Source of the DNA: G963662655 sp963666875
GTDB taxonomy: Bacteria; Cloacimonadota; Cloacimonadia; Cloacimonadales; JAIOQZ01
Length of the DNA: 64,000 nucleotides
Direction of reading: 5' to 3'
Assembly: GCA_963666875.2 (NCBI GenBank)
Contig: CAXXPU010000013.1
Coordinates: 65,080-129,079, forward strand
Made by a program: the position numbers and the translations under genes
Shown: positions 8,209 to 18,438 of the stretch, piece by piece
How positions within the stretch are numbered: the first letter of the stretch is position 1
How the letters are laid out: each line of letters opens with the position of its first letter
The notes under the pieces: generated by a model
What the model was told of the DNA's origin: nothing
Databases searched by the model: none
The model's input: the letters and a program-made list of their open reading frames with translations, nothing else

Positions 8209-9251
8209 TGAACCAGCGCTTCATCCAAAGGCACCTCTACAGTAGAAGCCCACTCTCGTACCTGCTCTACCCGTTATCGCTGCTCTACGGCGGTATCCAG
8301 AACCTTCGGCGCACGTTTTGCCGACCGAAGGACATCCCCGGCGCTCCGACGATCATCGGTATCGGCAACATCGTCTCCGGCGGCAGCGGCAAGACGCCAT
8401 TCACCATCTTCCTGGCAAACCATTTAAAAAATCAGGGCAAACATCCCGCCATTTGCCTGCGTGGCTATCGCGGCGGATTCGAGCACGACAACCGCATCAT
8501 TTCGACGTTCGACGAGATTCTGCCGGAAGCGAAAGATGCCGGCGACGAAGCCCGCATGCTTGCGGAGAAGTTGCCCGGCGTACCGATTGCTGTCGGCGCG
8601 AACCGCAGGCTTTCGATCGGGATGCTGATGAAACGGATGCCGGAGATCGACTGCATCCTGCTGGACGACTCGTTTCAACACCTGAAGGTGAAAAAGGACT
8701 TGATGTTCGTGGTGTTCAGCGCTACGGGCGGCATCGGTAACGGATTCGTGCTGCCTGCCGGAATTCTGCGGGAACCGTTCTCCGCACTGCGTCACGCCGA
8801 CTGCGTCGTGATCAACGGACGAGGCTGGGAACTGCCCGGCAATCCGTGGAGCAAACCGGTGATCCACGGCGATTATGTCATCGATAAATTCTACCGGACG
8901 GATGGGGAAGCGGTGTCGATCGATGAGATCAAACGCAGCAAGATCTTGCTGCTGTCCGGCATCGGCAATCCGTCGTCGTTCGAGAAGACCGTGCGGCAAA
9001 GCGGCATCGGATTCGTCGATCACCTGAAATACGGTGACCACTACGACTACGCGCAGCCGTCGTTTCTCACTGACTTGCGCCGGAAGCTGAAGCTGACCGG
9101 CTGCGACACGATCCTCACCACCGAAAAGGATTTCTCAAAGCTGAAAGGACTCGATCTTGCTGATGTTCCGATTGTCGTGATGGCAGTGCGGTTCGAGGTG
9201 GGAGAGATTGAGTTACTGAATACGCTTCTGCCCATGGATTTTCAGAGATAA
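8208..9251 (+). CDS. lpxK: Tetraacyldisaccharide 4'-kinase (LpxK)
   Basis: A 347-residue inner-membrane kinase that phosphorylates the 4' position of lipid A disaccharide, the sixth step of lipid A synthesis. The ATG at 8208 overlaps the stop codon of the previous gene. The N-terminus has a hydrophobic segment (Y-L-L-Y-P-L-S-L-L-Y) followed by the family's G-N-I-V-S-G-G-S-G-K-T-P-F P-loop near residue 55. The D-D-S-F-Q-H motif lies near residue 150 and the late T-T-E-K-D motif is present. Length is normal. It is direct evidence for an LPS-containing outer membrane. The TAA stop codon is the first part of repeat A3. Confidence 0.96.
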   Translation: MNQRFIQRHLYSRSPLSYLLYPLSLLYGGIQNLRRTFCRPKDIPGAPTIIGIGNIVSGGSGKTPFTIFLANHLKNQGKHPAICLRGYRGGFEHDNRIISTFDEILPEAKDAGDEARMLAEKLPGVPIAVGANRRLSIGMLMKRMPEIDCILLDDSFQHLKVKKDLMFVVFSATGGIGNGFVLPAGILREPFSALRHADCVVINGRGWELPGNPWSKPVIHGDYVIDKFYRTDGEAVSIDEIKRSKILLLSGIGNPSSFEKTVRQSGIGFVDHLKYGDHYDYAQPSFLTDLRRKLKLTGCDTILTTEKDFSKLKGLDLADVPIVVMAVRFEVGEIELLNTLLPMDFQR

Positions 9252-9294
9252 CCCCCCTTAGTCCCCCTGATCAGGGGGACTAAGGGGGGTTATC
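9249..9294. repeat. Palindromic intergenic repeat, family A, copy 3 (no spacer)
   Basis: A compact perfect hairpin: TAACCCCCCTTAGTCCCCCT followed directly by its reverse complement. The first three bases are the stop codon of lpxK. It lies between convergent genes. Confidence 0.9.
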
Positions 9295-9316
9295 TTAAAA
9301 CAATCCAAACGTGACA

Positions 9317-9352
9317 TAAAAACAGCCGGCGACCCGAGAGCCACCGGCTGAT
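9317..9352 (-). terminator. Rho-independent terminator of the C25-family gene
   Basis: Reading the minus strand, a 7-bp stem (CAGCCGG / CCGGCTG) is followed by TTTTTA. It lies ~20 bases after the stop codon of the minus-strand gene ending at 9372. Confidence 0.75.
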
Positions 9353-9371
9353 TCATTTATCGGACAACAAC

Positions 9372-12300
9372 TTATCTTCTGATTTCCTTCCTCGCGGGTT
9401 GCGAGACCGGTACTTCCCTACCCGTATCCAGAACGGCGGTCACAATGTACTTGTAACCGAGCGTATTCATGGTGGAATCCGTGTAGCTTGTGTTTGTTGT
9501 GAAGCCCAGATAAAACGCCTCTTCGGGAAGCGGGTCTTCGTCCAGGTCGCTACGATAGACCTTGTAGTAGTTCACCGTGATCGGCGAGCCGTTCACGTCT
9601 GTCGTCACCGCGTTCCAGGAGAGATGCGTTACACCGGTGATGACGGCGATATCCAGACCGGTCACAGCGGAGGGCTCGGTGAATCCGGTTACAACATGCA
9701 GGGTCACCGGGATGAGGATCGGATTGTGATCTTCGTCGTTGGTGGTAATCTGCATTTCGCAGTTGTAATCGCCCAGTTCGAGATCGGCGCTGTTTGCCGT
9801 CAGCGAGATTGTCTGGTTGTCGCCTTGTTCAACTGCTCCTCCGTTCGGTGAGACTGTCAGCCATTCGATTCCTTTGCTGATTTCGATCGCGAGATCTTCA
9901 ACGACATAGGTTTGGTTATAGGCGATCAGAAGACCGTCGGAACCATTGGAATTCTCGATACCGATGGTCTGCGAATTGACGGTTCCGCTAAGGTAATCGT
10001 ACTGGAATATAATTTTACCGCTGGCATACAGAATCGCCTGGAATGAATAGGTTCCCGGGTAGGTCGATCCGTAGTGCGGCACCATGGTGAACGATACGAT
10101 GAAGCGATTCAGCGCTGTATCGTGATAATAGTGAACCGCACCGCTGTTTTGCGGACTGAGGTCGTCGTAAAACGGCGCGATGAAGTTGTCCGGATCATCC
10201 GATAGCGGGATGGAGATATTCGTCCACTGGCTGGCACCGGTACCGTCGAAGGAGATGAATCCGTTCGAACAGACACGCAGGCTGGAGTAGGTCTCGTCGT
10301 AGTAGGGGAAGTCGAACCCGATATTGATCGAAGACGACATCTGATCGTCGGATGTGAAGTTGATCTCGGTTCCGTTACCCGTGAGATCGACCCAGTTGTA
10401 ACTGGGTCCATTGGCTTCGTTGCTGTCGATCCATTCGTAACCGAAAGTGCCGTCCTCGCCGGAGTCACGTGTTTCCTCGTAAATGGTTTCGATGCTATAG
10501 GAGAGGGTCGCTTCACCGTTGTTCCCGATGGTGAACTGATCCTCGACGGTCGAGTCTTCCAGTACATAAAGGTCGATGTTTGTATCAGAAACATTTGCCG
10601 AAGGCGGTCCCTGAATCTCACCGTGTTCCGTGGTGATATAGAGCGCCATACCGCTCGAGAGGGGATGCGCAGCGGTGGGGTATTCGTTGTTGAAGGTGTA
10701 TTCGAGTCCGATCGATTCATCGTTGTTCTCGATACCGATGGTACAGTATTCACCGTGTGTGGTTCCGCCACCCTGATCAACGTTGTTGAAGGTGTGGTAC
10801 TGGATCTTGATGGGTGAGTCGCCGGTCGGAGTTGAGTATTCGCCGGCATCGTAGATGATGATTTCGAATGTCTCGTCAGCGCCGTTGTACATGTTGTCCA
10901 TGCGTGACCATTCGATGATGTATATCTGCTCCAAAGAGTTATAGTAGGTCACGACATCGCTCGATGAACCCATTTCGAGATCGTCCCAGAACGCGGCGAC
11001 CATGGGATGCGGTCCCAAGGGACCCGGGAGCCGGTAGTTACGGAAGGTGACCTGCTCGGTTTCACCGCCGGATATCCAGCCGTTGGAGCAGATGCTAATT
11101 TGACCATATTGTTTTCCATACAGCGTAAACGTGATCGGTATATCGACCGTGACTACATCGTCGTAGTTTTCTCCGGTGTCCGAGAGTCCTACCGATGTAC
11201 CGCTTCCGCCGTAGCTTGGATCGATCTCGATCCAGTCGTAAACCGGGACGGTCGAGTAGTTGGAGTCATCGGAATCGTAGATGTAATAACCGTGATCGTC
11301 GGGTCCGTATGGGTCGGACACAGAAACGGTTCCTATTGTGAGTGGGAAAGAGAAGCTTTTCAAATAACCGCCGTTTGCCGTCAGGGAGAGTTTGACGGAA
11401 CTCTGGGTTCCGGGAATGACGTCCTCCGTGGCGCTGACCACGAAAGGTGTCGAATTCGTTGCCGATCCGCCGGCGGCGATGTTCCCGAAGGATGCGGTCG
11501 CGGTGCCGAAGGAGACTCCTTCCATCGTGGAATATACCGTGGCGACAACGTTGGTGAGTGACACCGAACCGTTGTTCTCGAGGAGAAGGAAGAGATTTGC
11601 GGTCTCCGTCGGATCCAGAATATCGTTTTCGCCGTCGTCGATGGAGATGTCGCTGACGTATATATTCGATGCGCTGACAGGGATTGTGATAAGCTTCTGC
11701 CAGGTGTTCAAACCGGAATGGATGGACAGAACGAATTCGAGTTCGTAATCGTCCGGGCAATCCGCTTCAACGGTGAAGTCGAAGTCGTCGTAACATGTTG
11801 TGGAAGCGCCGGCTGCGATGGTTCCCCAGCTTTCAGAGTTGTCGGTGATCGATTCGACCATCGAATCACTGGAAGACAGCGTGGCGGTGACGTTGCTGAG
11901 GCTCGAAGTGCCGTTGTTCTCGAGTGCGATTGAAAGCTCGATCGATTCGCCTGCATTGACAACGCCATTATCGTTACCATTCGATGATCCCGAGTTATCG
12001 TCGTCGATTGTTATATCGTCGATGCTGACGGAGTAGTTTGTCGAGCTGATGGTGAATGTTCCCATATACGGCTGATAGCCAGGCTTGGTGGCGGTAACGG
12101 TAACGCTTCCGGTGCTGGTGGTCCCTACGGGAAGATAGATATAGCCGTTATTATCTGTGTGTCCAGTGGAAAAAACAGTATCCGAGCCTTTCAGTATTGT
12201 TACCCAGGCATTGCTGAGGGCCGAACCGGAAGATTTCGTCATGCGAATGGCGATCTGATCGGTCCCCGGGGGAACTGTAGCCGGGTAGCTGGCGTTCATG

Positions 12301-13991
12301 GTCAGCGGATCGGATTTCCATACCTGAAGGCTGGGATCGCCCATCAGGTTGTTGTTGTGTACGAAGAACTGCATCGTTTCGTACTGGCTTCCGCTATAGA
12401 TTTCCCACAGCGTGAACTTTCCGAACTGTAACGCCTCGCCGATGGTTCGGAAATCCTGAACATACAGTCCGGAGAAGATACCGGCGTCCAGCGCGTTGTT
12501 GTATGCCGTATGCGTTCCGAGTGTAGCCGAGCCGATCGCGCAGATACCGCCACGCGGGCTAGCTGTCGTTCCCAGCCGGAGAAGCTGTTCCGTCGCGCTG
12601 GTCTCGGAAGCGAACGTGCCGGTTCCGCAAGTGATGATAACACACACCGGAAGCATGTTGTAATTAGTCAGGTCATAAACATAGGAATCGTTGTCCCAGT
12701 TACTCATACCCCAGTATCCGCGATAATTGAACACACTGACGCCGTTATTGATGGCGTTGTTCATCGAATTGGGGCTGGGGCTGGTGCCGTAGAGTTCGGT
12801 GAATGTGTAGTCCGGGTTCTCATTGGACATCAGCTCTTTCACATATTTGTTGGTGGAGATGCACGAAATGCCGGACGGGTTTGTATCGCCCACCAGCAGA
12901 ACTTGCTCGTACCACTCGGTATCACTTATGTAAGGGTCGCTTTCGTAATCGAGAATCTTGCTTGCGATGACGAGAAGCTCATCCAGATTGCTGAAGGAAA
13001 GACGACCGATGAACACATCCTCGATCTCGTCGTCTCCATCCAGAAGGGCGTAAGGGTGGTCACCCTCCGCGTTATATCTGCCGGACCAGGAGTGATACCA
13101 GGTCGGGATGCCGTAGCTGCCGCTGGCATCGCCGACGAGAATCACGAAGTCGGGTGGATTTTCCCACGTGTTGTACGCGTTCTGGATATAATTCTTGATC
13201 GTCGTCGTTGTTGTGCCTGTCTGGCTGGTCGAGGCCTGATGTACTTCATAACCGACCTGGTGCTTCCAGGCGGCGAGTGTAGAGACGTAGCTCGATATCG
13301 TGGTGTTGTTATAGTGGACGAAAAGGATACAGGGCGGATCGTCGAGCGTGCGCAGCGCAGCCTGATCGTAGTTCAGAAGCGTATTCGAGTAGATGTCGGA
13401 AAAAGATTTCGATACCGAACGTGTACGATTCTCGATCTCGTTGATGCCTGAACGGGCTTCGTCGAAATGCACGTGCAGCCGGAAGGAGCGCGTGATATAG
13501 AGCTGCTTTTCGGCATCGTTGTACCGAAACGGCGTGACCGCGATCGAAGCGACACGATAATCGCGCAGGATGGCCGGTTCGCTCATCTCTACGATCGATT
13601 CAGGGAAAAGAATGTCCTGACCATAGACTGTTTCGTCCGGAGTGCCGACCGCGTCGGATGTCGGTTCGTGCCACGGTACGATTCGTACATCGTTGACAGT
13701 TTCTTCCTCTATAATTTCCACCTCGAAGCTGAAGGTTCCCCGATCCGGAAGGGCAATTGTGGTCGTGAAAATCGGCAGTTGCGGTTTTCCTTCTTCCGCG
13801 ATCCAGCCGATATTGGTCGATTGAATGATCGATCCATCTTTGTCGGGGGAGTCGAGTAATTCCCATTGTGGAAGCGAAAAATCGATTTCAAGCGCAGTGG
13901 GATCTTGTTGTGAACATGTCATGCCATGCTGGCCGATCGCGAAGCCTGAGCTTACGATCATGAACAATAAAAGAAATGTACTGAAACGCAT
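9372..13991 (-). CDS. Very large secreted C25 (gingipain-fold) family protein
   Basis: 1539 residues with a signal peptide (1-20). Residues ~25-200 resemble the gingipain propeptide domain. A caspase-like C25 domain follows (~205-560) with the strands C-I-L-F-V-H-Y, F-V-I-L-V-G-D and V-F-I-G-R-L. The catalytic Cys candidate is in V-I-I-T-C-G-T-G (about residue 454). At the expected catalytic His, the motif reads N-Y-R-G-Y-W-G (about 420-426), with Tyr in place of His. Then come two CARDB-like repeats (~680-880), two similar modules with a C-S-N-G-[WF]-I-S motif (~940-1110 and ~1175-1310), BACON-like strands, and a C-terminal fibronectin III domain. Unlike two other secreted proteins here it has no sorting domain. 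Proteolytic activity is therefore uncertain. Confidence 0.85.
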   Translation of the reverse strand: MRFSTFLLLFMIVSSGFAIGQHGMTCSQQDPTALEIDFSLPQWELLDSPDKDGSIIQSTNIGWIAEEGKPQLPIFTTTIALPDRGTFSFEVEIIEEETVNDVRIVPWHEPTSDAVGTPDETVYGQDILFPESIVEMSEPAILRDYRVASIAVTPFRYNDAEKQLYITRSFRLHVHFDEARSGINEIENRTRSVSKSFSDIYSNTLLNYDQAALRTLDDPPCILFVHYNNTTISSYVSTLAAWKHQVGYEVHQASTSQTGTTTTTIKNYIQNAYNTWENPPDFVILVGDASGSYGIPTWYHSWSGRYNAEGDHPYALLDGDDEIEDVFIGRLSFSNLDELLVIASKILDYESDPYISDTEWYEQVLLVGDTNPSGISCISTNKYVKELMSNENPDYTFTELYGTSPSPNSMNNAINNGVSVFNYRGYWGMSNWDNDSYVYDLTNYNMLPVCVIITCGTGTFASETSATEQLLRLGTTASPRGGICAIGSATLGTHTAYNNALDAGIFSGLYVQDFRTIGEALQFGKFTLWEIYSGSQYETMQFFVHNNNLMGDPSLQVWKSDPLTMNASYPATVPPGTDQIAIRMTKSSGSALSNAWVTILKGSDTVFSTGHTDNNGYIYLPVGTTSTGSVTVTATKPGYQPYMGTFTISSTNYSVSIDDITIDDDNSGSSNGNDNGVVNAGESIELSIALENNGTSSLSNVTATLSSSDSMVESITDNSESWGTIAAGASTTCYDDFDFTVEADCPDDYELEFVLSIHSGLNTWQKLITIPVSASNIYVSDISIDDGENDILDPTETANLFLLLENNGSVSLTNVVATVYSTMEGVSFGTATASFGNIAAGGSATNSTPFVVSATEDVIPGTQSSVKLSLTANGGYLKSFSFPLTIGTVSVSDPYGPDDHGYYIYDSDDSNYSTVPVYDWIEIDPSYGGSGTSVGLSDTGENYDDVVTVDIPITFTLYGKQYGQISICSNGWISGGETEQVTFRNYRLPGPLGPHPMVAAFWDDLEMGSSSDVVTYYNSLEQIYIIEWSRMDNMYNGADETFEIIIYDAGEYSTPTGDSPIKIQYHTFNNVDQGGGTTHGEYCTIGIENNDESIGLEYTFNNEYPTAAHPLSSGMALYITTEHGEIQGPPSANVSDTNIDLYVLEDSTVEDQFTIGNNGEATLSYSIETIYEETRDSGEDGTFGYEWIDSNEANGPSYNWVDLTGNGTEINFTSDDQMSSSINIGFDFPYYDETYSSLRVCSNGFISFDGTGASQWTNISIPLSDDPDNFIAPFYDDLSPQNSGAVHYYHDTALNRFIVSFTMVPHYGSTYPGTYSFQAILYASGKIIFQYDYLSGTVNSQTIGIENSNGSDGLLIAYNQTYVVEDLAIEISKGIEWLTVSPNGGAVEQGDNQTISLTANSADLELGDYNCEMQITTNDEDHNPILIPVTLHVVTGFTEPSAVTGLDIAVITGVTHLSWNAVTTDVNGSPITVNYYKVYRSDLDEDPLPEEAFYLGFTTNTSYTDSTMNTLGYKYIVTAVLDTGREVPVSQPARKEIRR

Positions 13992-14185
13992 AGATTCTCC
14001 TTTATCGACGTATTATCATATTTCGTACTGCCATTAGGATTGAATAGTAACCGCAATTTTCGTTCCTGAATCAGTGAAAACTGTTTTCAGGTTCATTTTC
14101 CGTTTCCCGGACACGTTTTTGCTCTTTCTCCACAAGCCGGTTGACAAAATTCGCGCGGCGTGATTCTTTATATTCGGAGGTTTGT

Positions 14186-14977
14186 ATGCAGATAAATACG
14201 ATTGATTTCTACGTTTTCAGCGGAACCGGCAACACGATGCTTGTCGCGAAGGAGATGATCCAGTATTTCGAGGAGAACGAGATCGAGGTTAATCTCCATC
14301 ACCTGGAAAAGAGCGATCCGACATCGATCGATCCGAACCACACGATCGGACTCGCCTTCCCGGTAGCGGTTCAGGCAACCTACCCGTTCGTATGGGATTT
14401 CATCGAGAGGCTTCCGCAGGTATCCGGTACGGAGATATTCATGGTCGATACCCTGGGCAGATATTCCGGCGGTATCGTGGGACCACTGGGTAATATTCTG
14501 AAGAATAAGGGATATACGCTTATCGCTGCGAAGGAGATCGTGATGCCGTCCAATTTCTTCACGAACAAATCGGAAGAAAAGCAGCGGAAGACCATTCACG
14601 CCGGGCTGCGCAAGGCACGTATCTACGCACACGATATCCACTTCCGGGTTGCTTCCTGGCCGCGACAGAAGCCGCATGAAGTGTTGATGTACAAGTTGAA
14701 TCGCTCAACCAGACCCTGGATGTTCATGCGCAAGAAAATCGTACTCAAGGTGGATACCGGCAAATGTATCCAGTGCGGAATCTGCTATAAACTCTGCCCG
14801 GCGGACAACATCCGCATGTACGAGTTCCCGGAATTTCAGGACCAGTGTGTCCTGTGTCTGCGATGCTATAACTACTGTCCCTCCGATGCAATCATCGGAC
14901 CGCCCAAAATGAAGAAATACAAAGCGGTTGCCGTCGCAGAGCATCTTTCAAACAACAATAAGGAAAATAAAGAGTAA
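14186..14977 (+). CDS. EFR1-type ferredoxin with flavodoxin-like N-terminus
   Basis: A 263-residue redox protein. The ATG at 14186 follows a CGGAGG ribosome site, which is why I prefer it to an upstream in-frame start. The N-terminal half is a flavodoxin-like fold whose first loop reads F-S-G-T-G-N-T, typical of EFR1-family proteins. The C-terminal part has two 4Fe-4S clusters (C-I-Q-C-G-I-C-Y-K-L-C-P near residue 194 and C-V-L-C-L-R-C-Y-N-Y-C-P near 221). Its electron partner is unknown. It ends one base before the next gene begins, so the two are co-transcribed and probably coupled, although no direct link between ferredoxin and glycoside hydrolase is established. Confidence 0.88.
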   Translation: MQINTIDFYVFSGTGNTMLVAKEMIQYFEENEIEVNLHHLEKSDPTSIDPNHTIGLAFPVAVQATYPFVWDFIERLPQVSGTEIFMVDTLGRYSGGIVGPLGNILKNKGYTLIAAKEIVMPSNFFTNKSEEKQRKTIHAGLRKARIYAHDIHFRVASWPRQKPHEVLMYKLNRSTRPWMFMRKKIVLKVDTGKCIQCGICYKLCPADNIRMYEFPEFQDQCVLCLRCYNYCPSDAIIGPPKMKKYKAVAVAEHLSNNNKENKE

Positions 14978-14978
14978 C

Positions 14979-17900
14979 ATGCATTATCCCGGCTTTCATG
15001 TATCGCGCGAAGCACGACTTCGCTACCAGTTCGATACCAGCCTGTTCACACGTCAGGGAAAGGCTGTCTTCAAACACCTGCAGAACGTTCGCAAGATCGT
15101 CCGGCTCATCAACCGCAAACGGAACGTGGTTTCCCTGCCTGAAGACGCGGTCAAGACCGGTCAGCTCAACGGAATGGCGCTGATCGACGAGATCCTCGAT
15201 TACCTCTTCGGGAAATTCATCGAACAGAACGGGATCAAGACGCTTGAATATACACTGGCGGAAATGAACCGCGAATTCGGCGACGATCTGATCAACTCGC
15301 TGTTACTGCGATACCTGAACGAATTCCCGCCCGAACCGGTTTTCGAAGAGGATATGGCGGTCGAAGACTGGCTGAATGAGAGTACGGACGGCATCGACAA
15401 TCGCCTTGTCACGCTCAAGGAAATCTGTCGGCTCTGGCTGACCGATTCCAACGCCGCGTTCGATCAGTTCAAGGATATCTTCGAGCACCACGGTCTGAAG
15501 AAGAAAATCGCCATCGATCGCATCTACCGGAGCCTGTTCGAAACCTTCGAAATGCTGCCGCCATTCGGGCCCGATCGGCAGAATCTACTTGAAATGCTGC
15601 ACGAACCGGCTGTCAAATACCCGCATTCCATCCAGCAACAGCTCGAATACATGCGCAAGAAATGGGGCACGCTTCTGGACGAATACTATTTCATGATCCT
15701 TCGCGGACTCGACTTCATCAAGGAAGAGGACAAGCTACGCATGCACGGCGCAGGAGAGAGCGTCGTTTATCAATTCGCGCAACGTGAATACCTCGACGAA
15801 CCGGAGCGGTTCACGCCAGATAAAGAGTGGATGCCAAGACTCGTCCTGCTTGCCAAGACGGTCTATGTCTGGCTGCATCAGCTATCGAAGAAATACCACC
15901 GCGATATCCGGCGGCTGGACCAGATCCCCGATGAGGAGCTGGATTTGCTTTCGAGCTGGGGATTCACCGGTCTATGGCTGATCGGCATCTGGAAGCGCAG
16001 CCATGCCTCCAGAAAGCTGAAACACCTCCTCGGTAAGGAGGACGCCATCGCCTCCGCGTACTCGTTATGGGATTACGTCATCGCGGACGACCTCGGTGGT
16101 GAGGAAGCGCTCAACAACCTCCGCGAACGCGCCATGCAGCGCGGAATCCGGCTCGGTAGCGACATGGTGCCCAACCACATGGGCATCGATTCGAAATGGG
16201 TGATGGAGCATCCCGACTGGTTCGTCCAGCTCGATCAGCCGCCGTTCCCGTCTTACCGGTTCCACAGCGCCAATCTCAGCGAGATACACGGCGTGACTAT
16301 CCAGGTGGAGGATCACTATTACAGCCGATCCGACGCTGCGGTCGTGTTCAAGTACACCGACGGCAACGGCGAACGATATATCTATCACGGTAACGACGGC
16401 ACCAACATGCCCTGGAACGACACCGCGCAGCTCAATTACCTGCTGCCCGAGGTGCGGCAGGCGGTCATCGACAAGATTATCAACATCGCCAGGCAGTTTC
16501 CCATCATTCGGTTCGATGCCGCGATGACCCTTGCCAAGAAGCACTACCAGCGGCTATGGTTTCCGCAGCTCGGATCGGGCGGCGACATACCCTCTCGTGC
16601 CGAATTCGGCATGACGAAAGAGGAATTCGACATGGCGATCCCGGAAGAATTCTGGCGTCAGGTGGTCGATCGCGCGGCGATCGAAACACCGGACACGCTG
16701 CTGCTGGCGGAGGCGTTCTGGCTGATGGAAGGCTATTTCGTGCGGACGCTGGGCATGCACCGCGTCTATAACAGCGCTTTCATGAACATGCTCAAGAACG
16801 AGGAGAACGGCAAGTATCGCGAAACTGTCCGCAACGTACTGGAGTATAACCCCGAGATTCTCAAGCGCTTCGTGAATTTCATGAACAATCCCGACGAGGA
16901 GACCGCCATCGCGCAGTTTGGCTCCGACGACAAGTACTTCGGCGTCTGCATGATGATGATTACCATGCCCGGGTTGCCCATGTTCGGGCACGGTCAGGTG
17001 GAAGGTTATCAGGAACGTTACGGCATGGAATACTACCGACCGATGTGGGAAGAACATCCCAACGAGCATCTCATTCGCCGTCACGAGCTCGAGATCTTCC
17101 CGCTCATGCGCAAGCGTTACCTCTTCTCCGGCGTCGAGCATTTCGTGCTCTACGATTTCATCGACGGCTACGGTAACATCAACGAAAACGTATTCGCGTA
17201 TTCGAACCGGCACGGCGACGAACACGCGCTGGTCGTATATCATAACAAATTCGAAGAAGCCCGTGGTAAGATCCAGGTTCCGTCGCTGAAGACCGGAAAC
17301 CAGACTAAACCGCTGGGCGAAAACCTCCAGCTTACACCGGACGACCGCCGCTATATCATCTTCCGCGATACGGTGACCGGTTTCCAGTACATCCGTAACA
17401 GCCTCGACCTGATCGAGAACGGCCTCTACATCGAACTGGGCGCATTCAAGTATCAGGTGTATATCGACTTCTACGAGGTGGAAGACGACCACTCGCATCG
17501 CTACGCCAACCTGCACGAATATCTCGCGGGACGCGGCGTACCGGATATCGATCAAGCGCTGAAAGAAACCTTCCTGCGTCCGCTGCACGAGCGATTTACG
17601 GATGTGTTCAACCCGCAGGTGCTGATGGACCTTACCGAGAGCGAAGGGAAACCGGATAGTGAGATGCCGGCCTATGTCGTCGTGAAACTGCGTCCGCTTC
17701 TCTCCCGGATGATCGAACTTACCCATGCAGACGGAGACATTGAAGCAATCTGCACGCACGTGAAAAACGAAATGAATCTCATCCTCTACAAGGGTCTGCT
17801 CAAAGAACACCTCGAAGGCATGGAAGACATTGCGCCGATGATCATGCGATTGTTCGAGACGCCGCAGGGATTCCAGACCATCGCCGGCTGGGTGATCGTT

Positions 17901-18401
17901 CACCGGATCGGTGAGATCGAGCAGGGACACGGCGCTCCGCTCAGAAGTCGGGCGTTCCTGGAAGAATGGCTGCTCGACCGCAAGATGTACGATGTTTATC
18001 GCGCGCTGGGATTCTCCGAACAGGATACTATGCTCACAGTCGGTATCATCCGCATCCTGACCGAGTTCCAGAACTGGTGGCGCGAGAACGGAAGATCGCT
18101 CTCCGATACGCTGGAAGATCTGCTGGAGAGCGAGGACATCCGCTCCTGGATTTATGTGAACCGCTATCACGATGTGCTGTGGTTCAACAAGGAGATGTTC
18201 GAGAACCTGTTGGGCTGGCTGTTCACGATCGGTATCCTCGGAGCCCTCAGCGAGACCGGTGACGAGGAGAATATCGAGTCGATCCTGCAGGATCAGTACC
18301 GCACGATCAAGCGATTGCTCTTCGCGAGCCGCGAATCGGGTTACCAGCTTGAAAAGCTGATGCGCCTCTTCTCGGTCGAGACGGAGCCGGAAGAAGAATA
18401 G
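14979..18401 (+). CDS. Giant GH13 alpha-amylase-family protein
   Basis: 1140 residues from the ATG at 14979, one base after the previous stop. The central part (~330-760) is a GH13 (beta/alpha)8 barrel with all four conserved regions: I D-M-V-P-N-H (~393), II I-R-F-D-A-A-M (nucleophile Asp ~512), III L-L-A-E-A-F-W (acid/base Glu ~576) and IV N-N-P-D-E (~637). The ~330-residue N-terminal and ~380-residue C-terminal parts are mostly helical and I do not recognise them. No signal peptide is visible, so it should be cytoplasmic, suggesting alpha-glucan or storage-polysaccharide metabolism. Substrate and reaction (hydrolysis or transfer) cannot be told from the sequence. Confidence 0.85.
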   Translation: MHYPGFHVSREARLRYQFDTSLFTRQGKAVFKHLQNVRKIVRLINRKRNVVSLPEDAVKTGQLNGMALIDEILDYLFGKFIEQNGIKTLEYTLAEMNREFGDDLINSLLLRYLNEFPPEPVFEEDMAVEDWLNESTDGIDNRLVTLKEICRLWLTDSNAAFDQFKDIFEHHGLKKKIAIDRIYRSLFETFEMLPPFGPDRQNLLEMLHEPAVKYPHSIQQQLEYMRKKWGTLLDEYYFMILRGLDFIKEEDKLRMHGAGESVVYQFAQREYLDEPERFTPDKEWMPRLVLLAKTVYVWLHQLSKKYHRDIRRLDQIPDEELDLLSSWGFTGLWLIGIWKRSHASRKLKHLLGKEDAIASAYSLWDYVIADDLGGEEALNNLRERAMQRGIRLGSDMVPNHMGIDSKWVMEHPDWFVQLDQPPFPSYRFHSANLSEIHGVTIQVEDHYYSRSDAAVVFKYTDGNGERYIYHGNDGTNMPWNDTAQLNYLLPEVRQAVIDKIINIARQFPIIRFDAAMTLAKKHYQRLWFPQLGSGGDIPSRAEFGMTKEEFDMAIPEEFWRQVVDRAAIETPDTLLLAEAFWLMEGYFVRTLGMHRVYNSAFMNMLKNEENGKYRETVRNVLEYNPEILKRFVNFMNNPDEETAIAQFGSDDKYFGVCMMMITMPGLPMFGHGQVEGYQERYGMEYYRPMWEEHPNEHLIRRHELEIFPLMRKRYLFSGVEHFVLYDFIDGYGNINENVFAYSNRHGDEHALVVYHNKFEEARGKIQVPSLKTGNQTKPLGENLQLTPDDRRYIIFRDTVTGFQYIRNSLDLIENGLYIELGAFKYQVYIDFYEVEDDHSHRYANLHEYLAGRGVPDIDQALKETFLRPLHERFTDVFNPQVLMDLTESEGKPDSEMPAYVVVKLRPLLSRMIELTHADGDIEAICTHVKNEMNLILYKGLLKEHLEGMEDIAPMIMRLFETPQGFQTIAGWVIVHRIGEIEQGHGAPLRSRAFLEEWLLDRKMYDVYRALGFSEQDTMLTVGIIRILTEFQNWWRENGRSLSDTLEDLLESEDIRSWIYVNRYHDVLWFNKEMFENLLGWLFTIGILGALSETGDEENIESILQDQYRTIKRLLFASRESGYQLEKLMRLFSVETEPEEE

Positions 18402-18438
18402 CCGTACTTGTTCGATCGCATCTGAAGAAGCAAATATA

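Noticed and set aside
14141..14172. Sigma-70 promoter (TTGACA) of the EFR1 gene
   Set aside because: The best -10-like sequence is 18-20 bases away, and the leader would be only a few bases long, so I did not list it.
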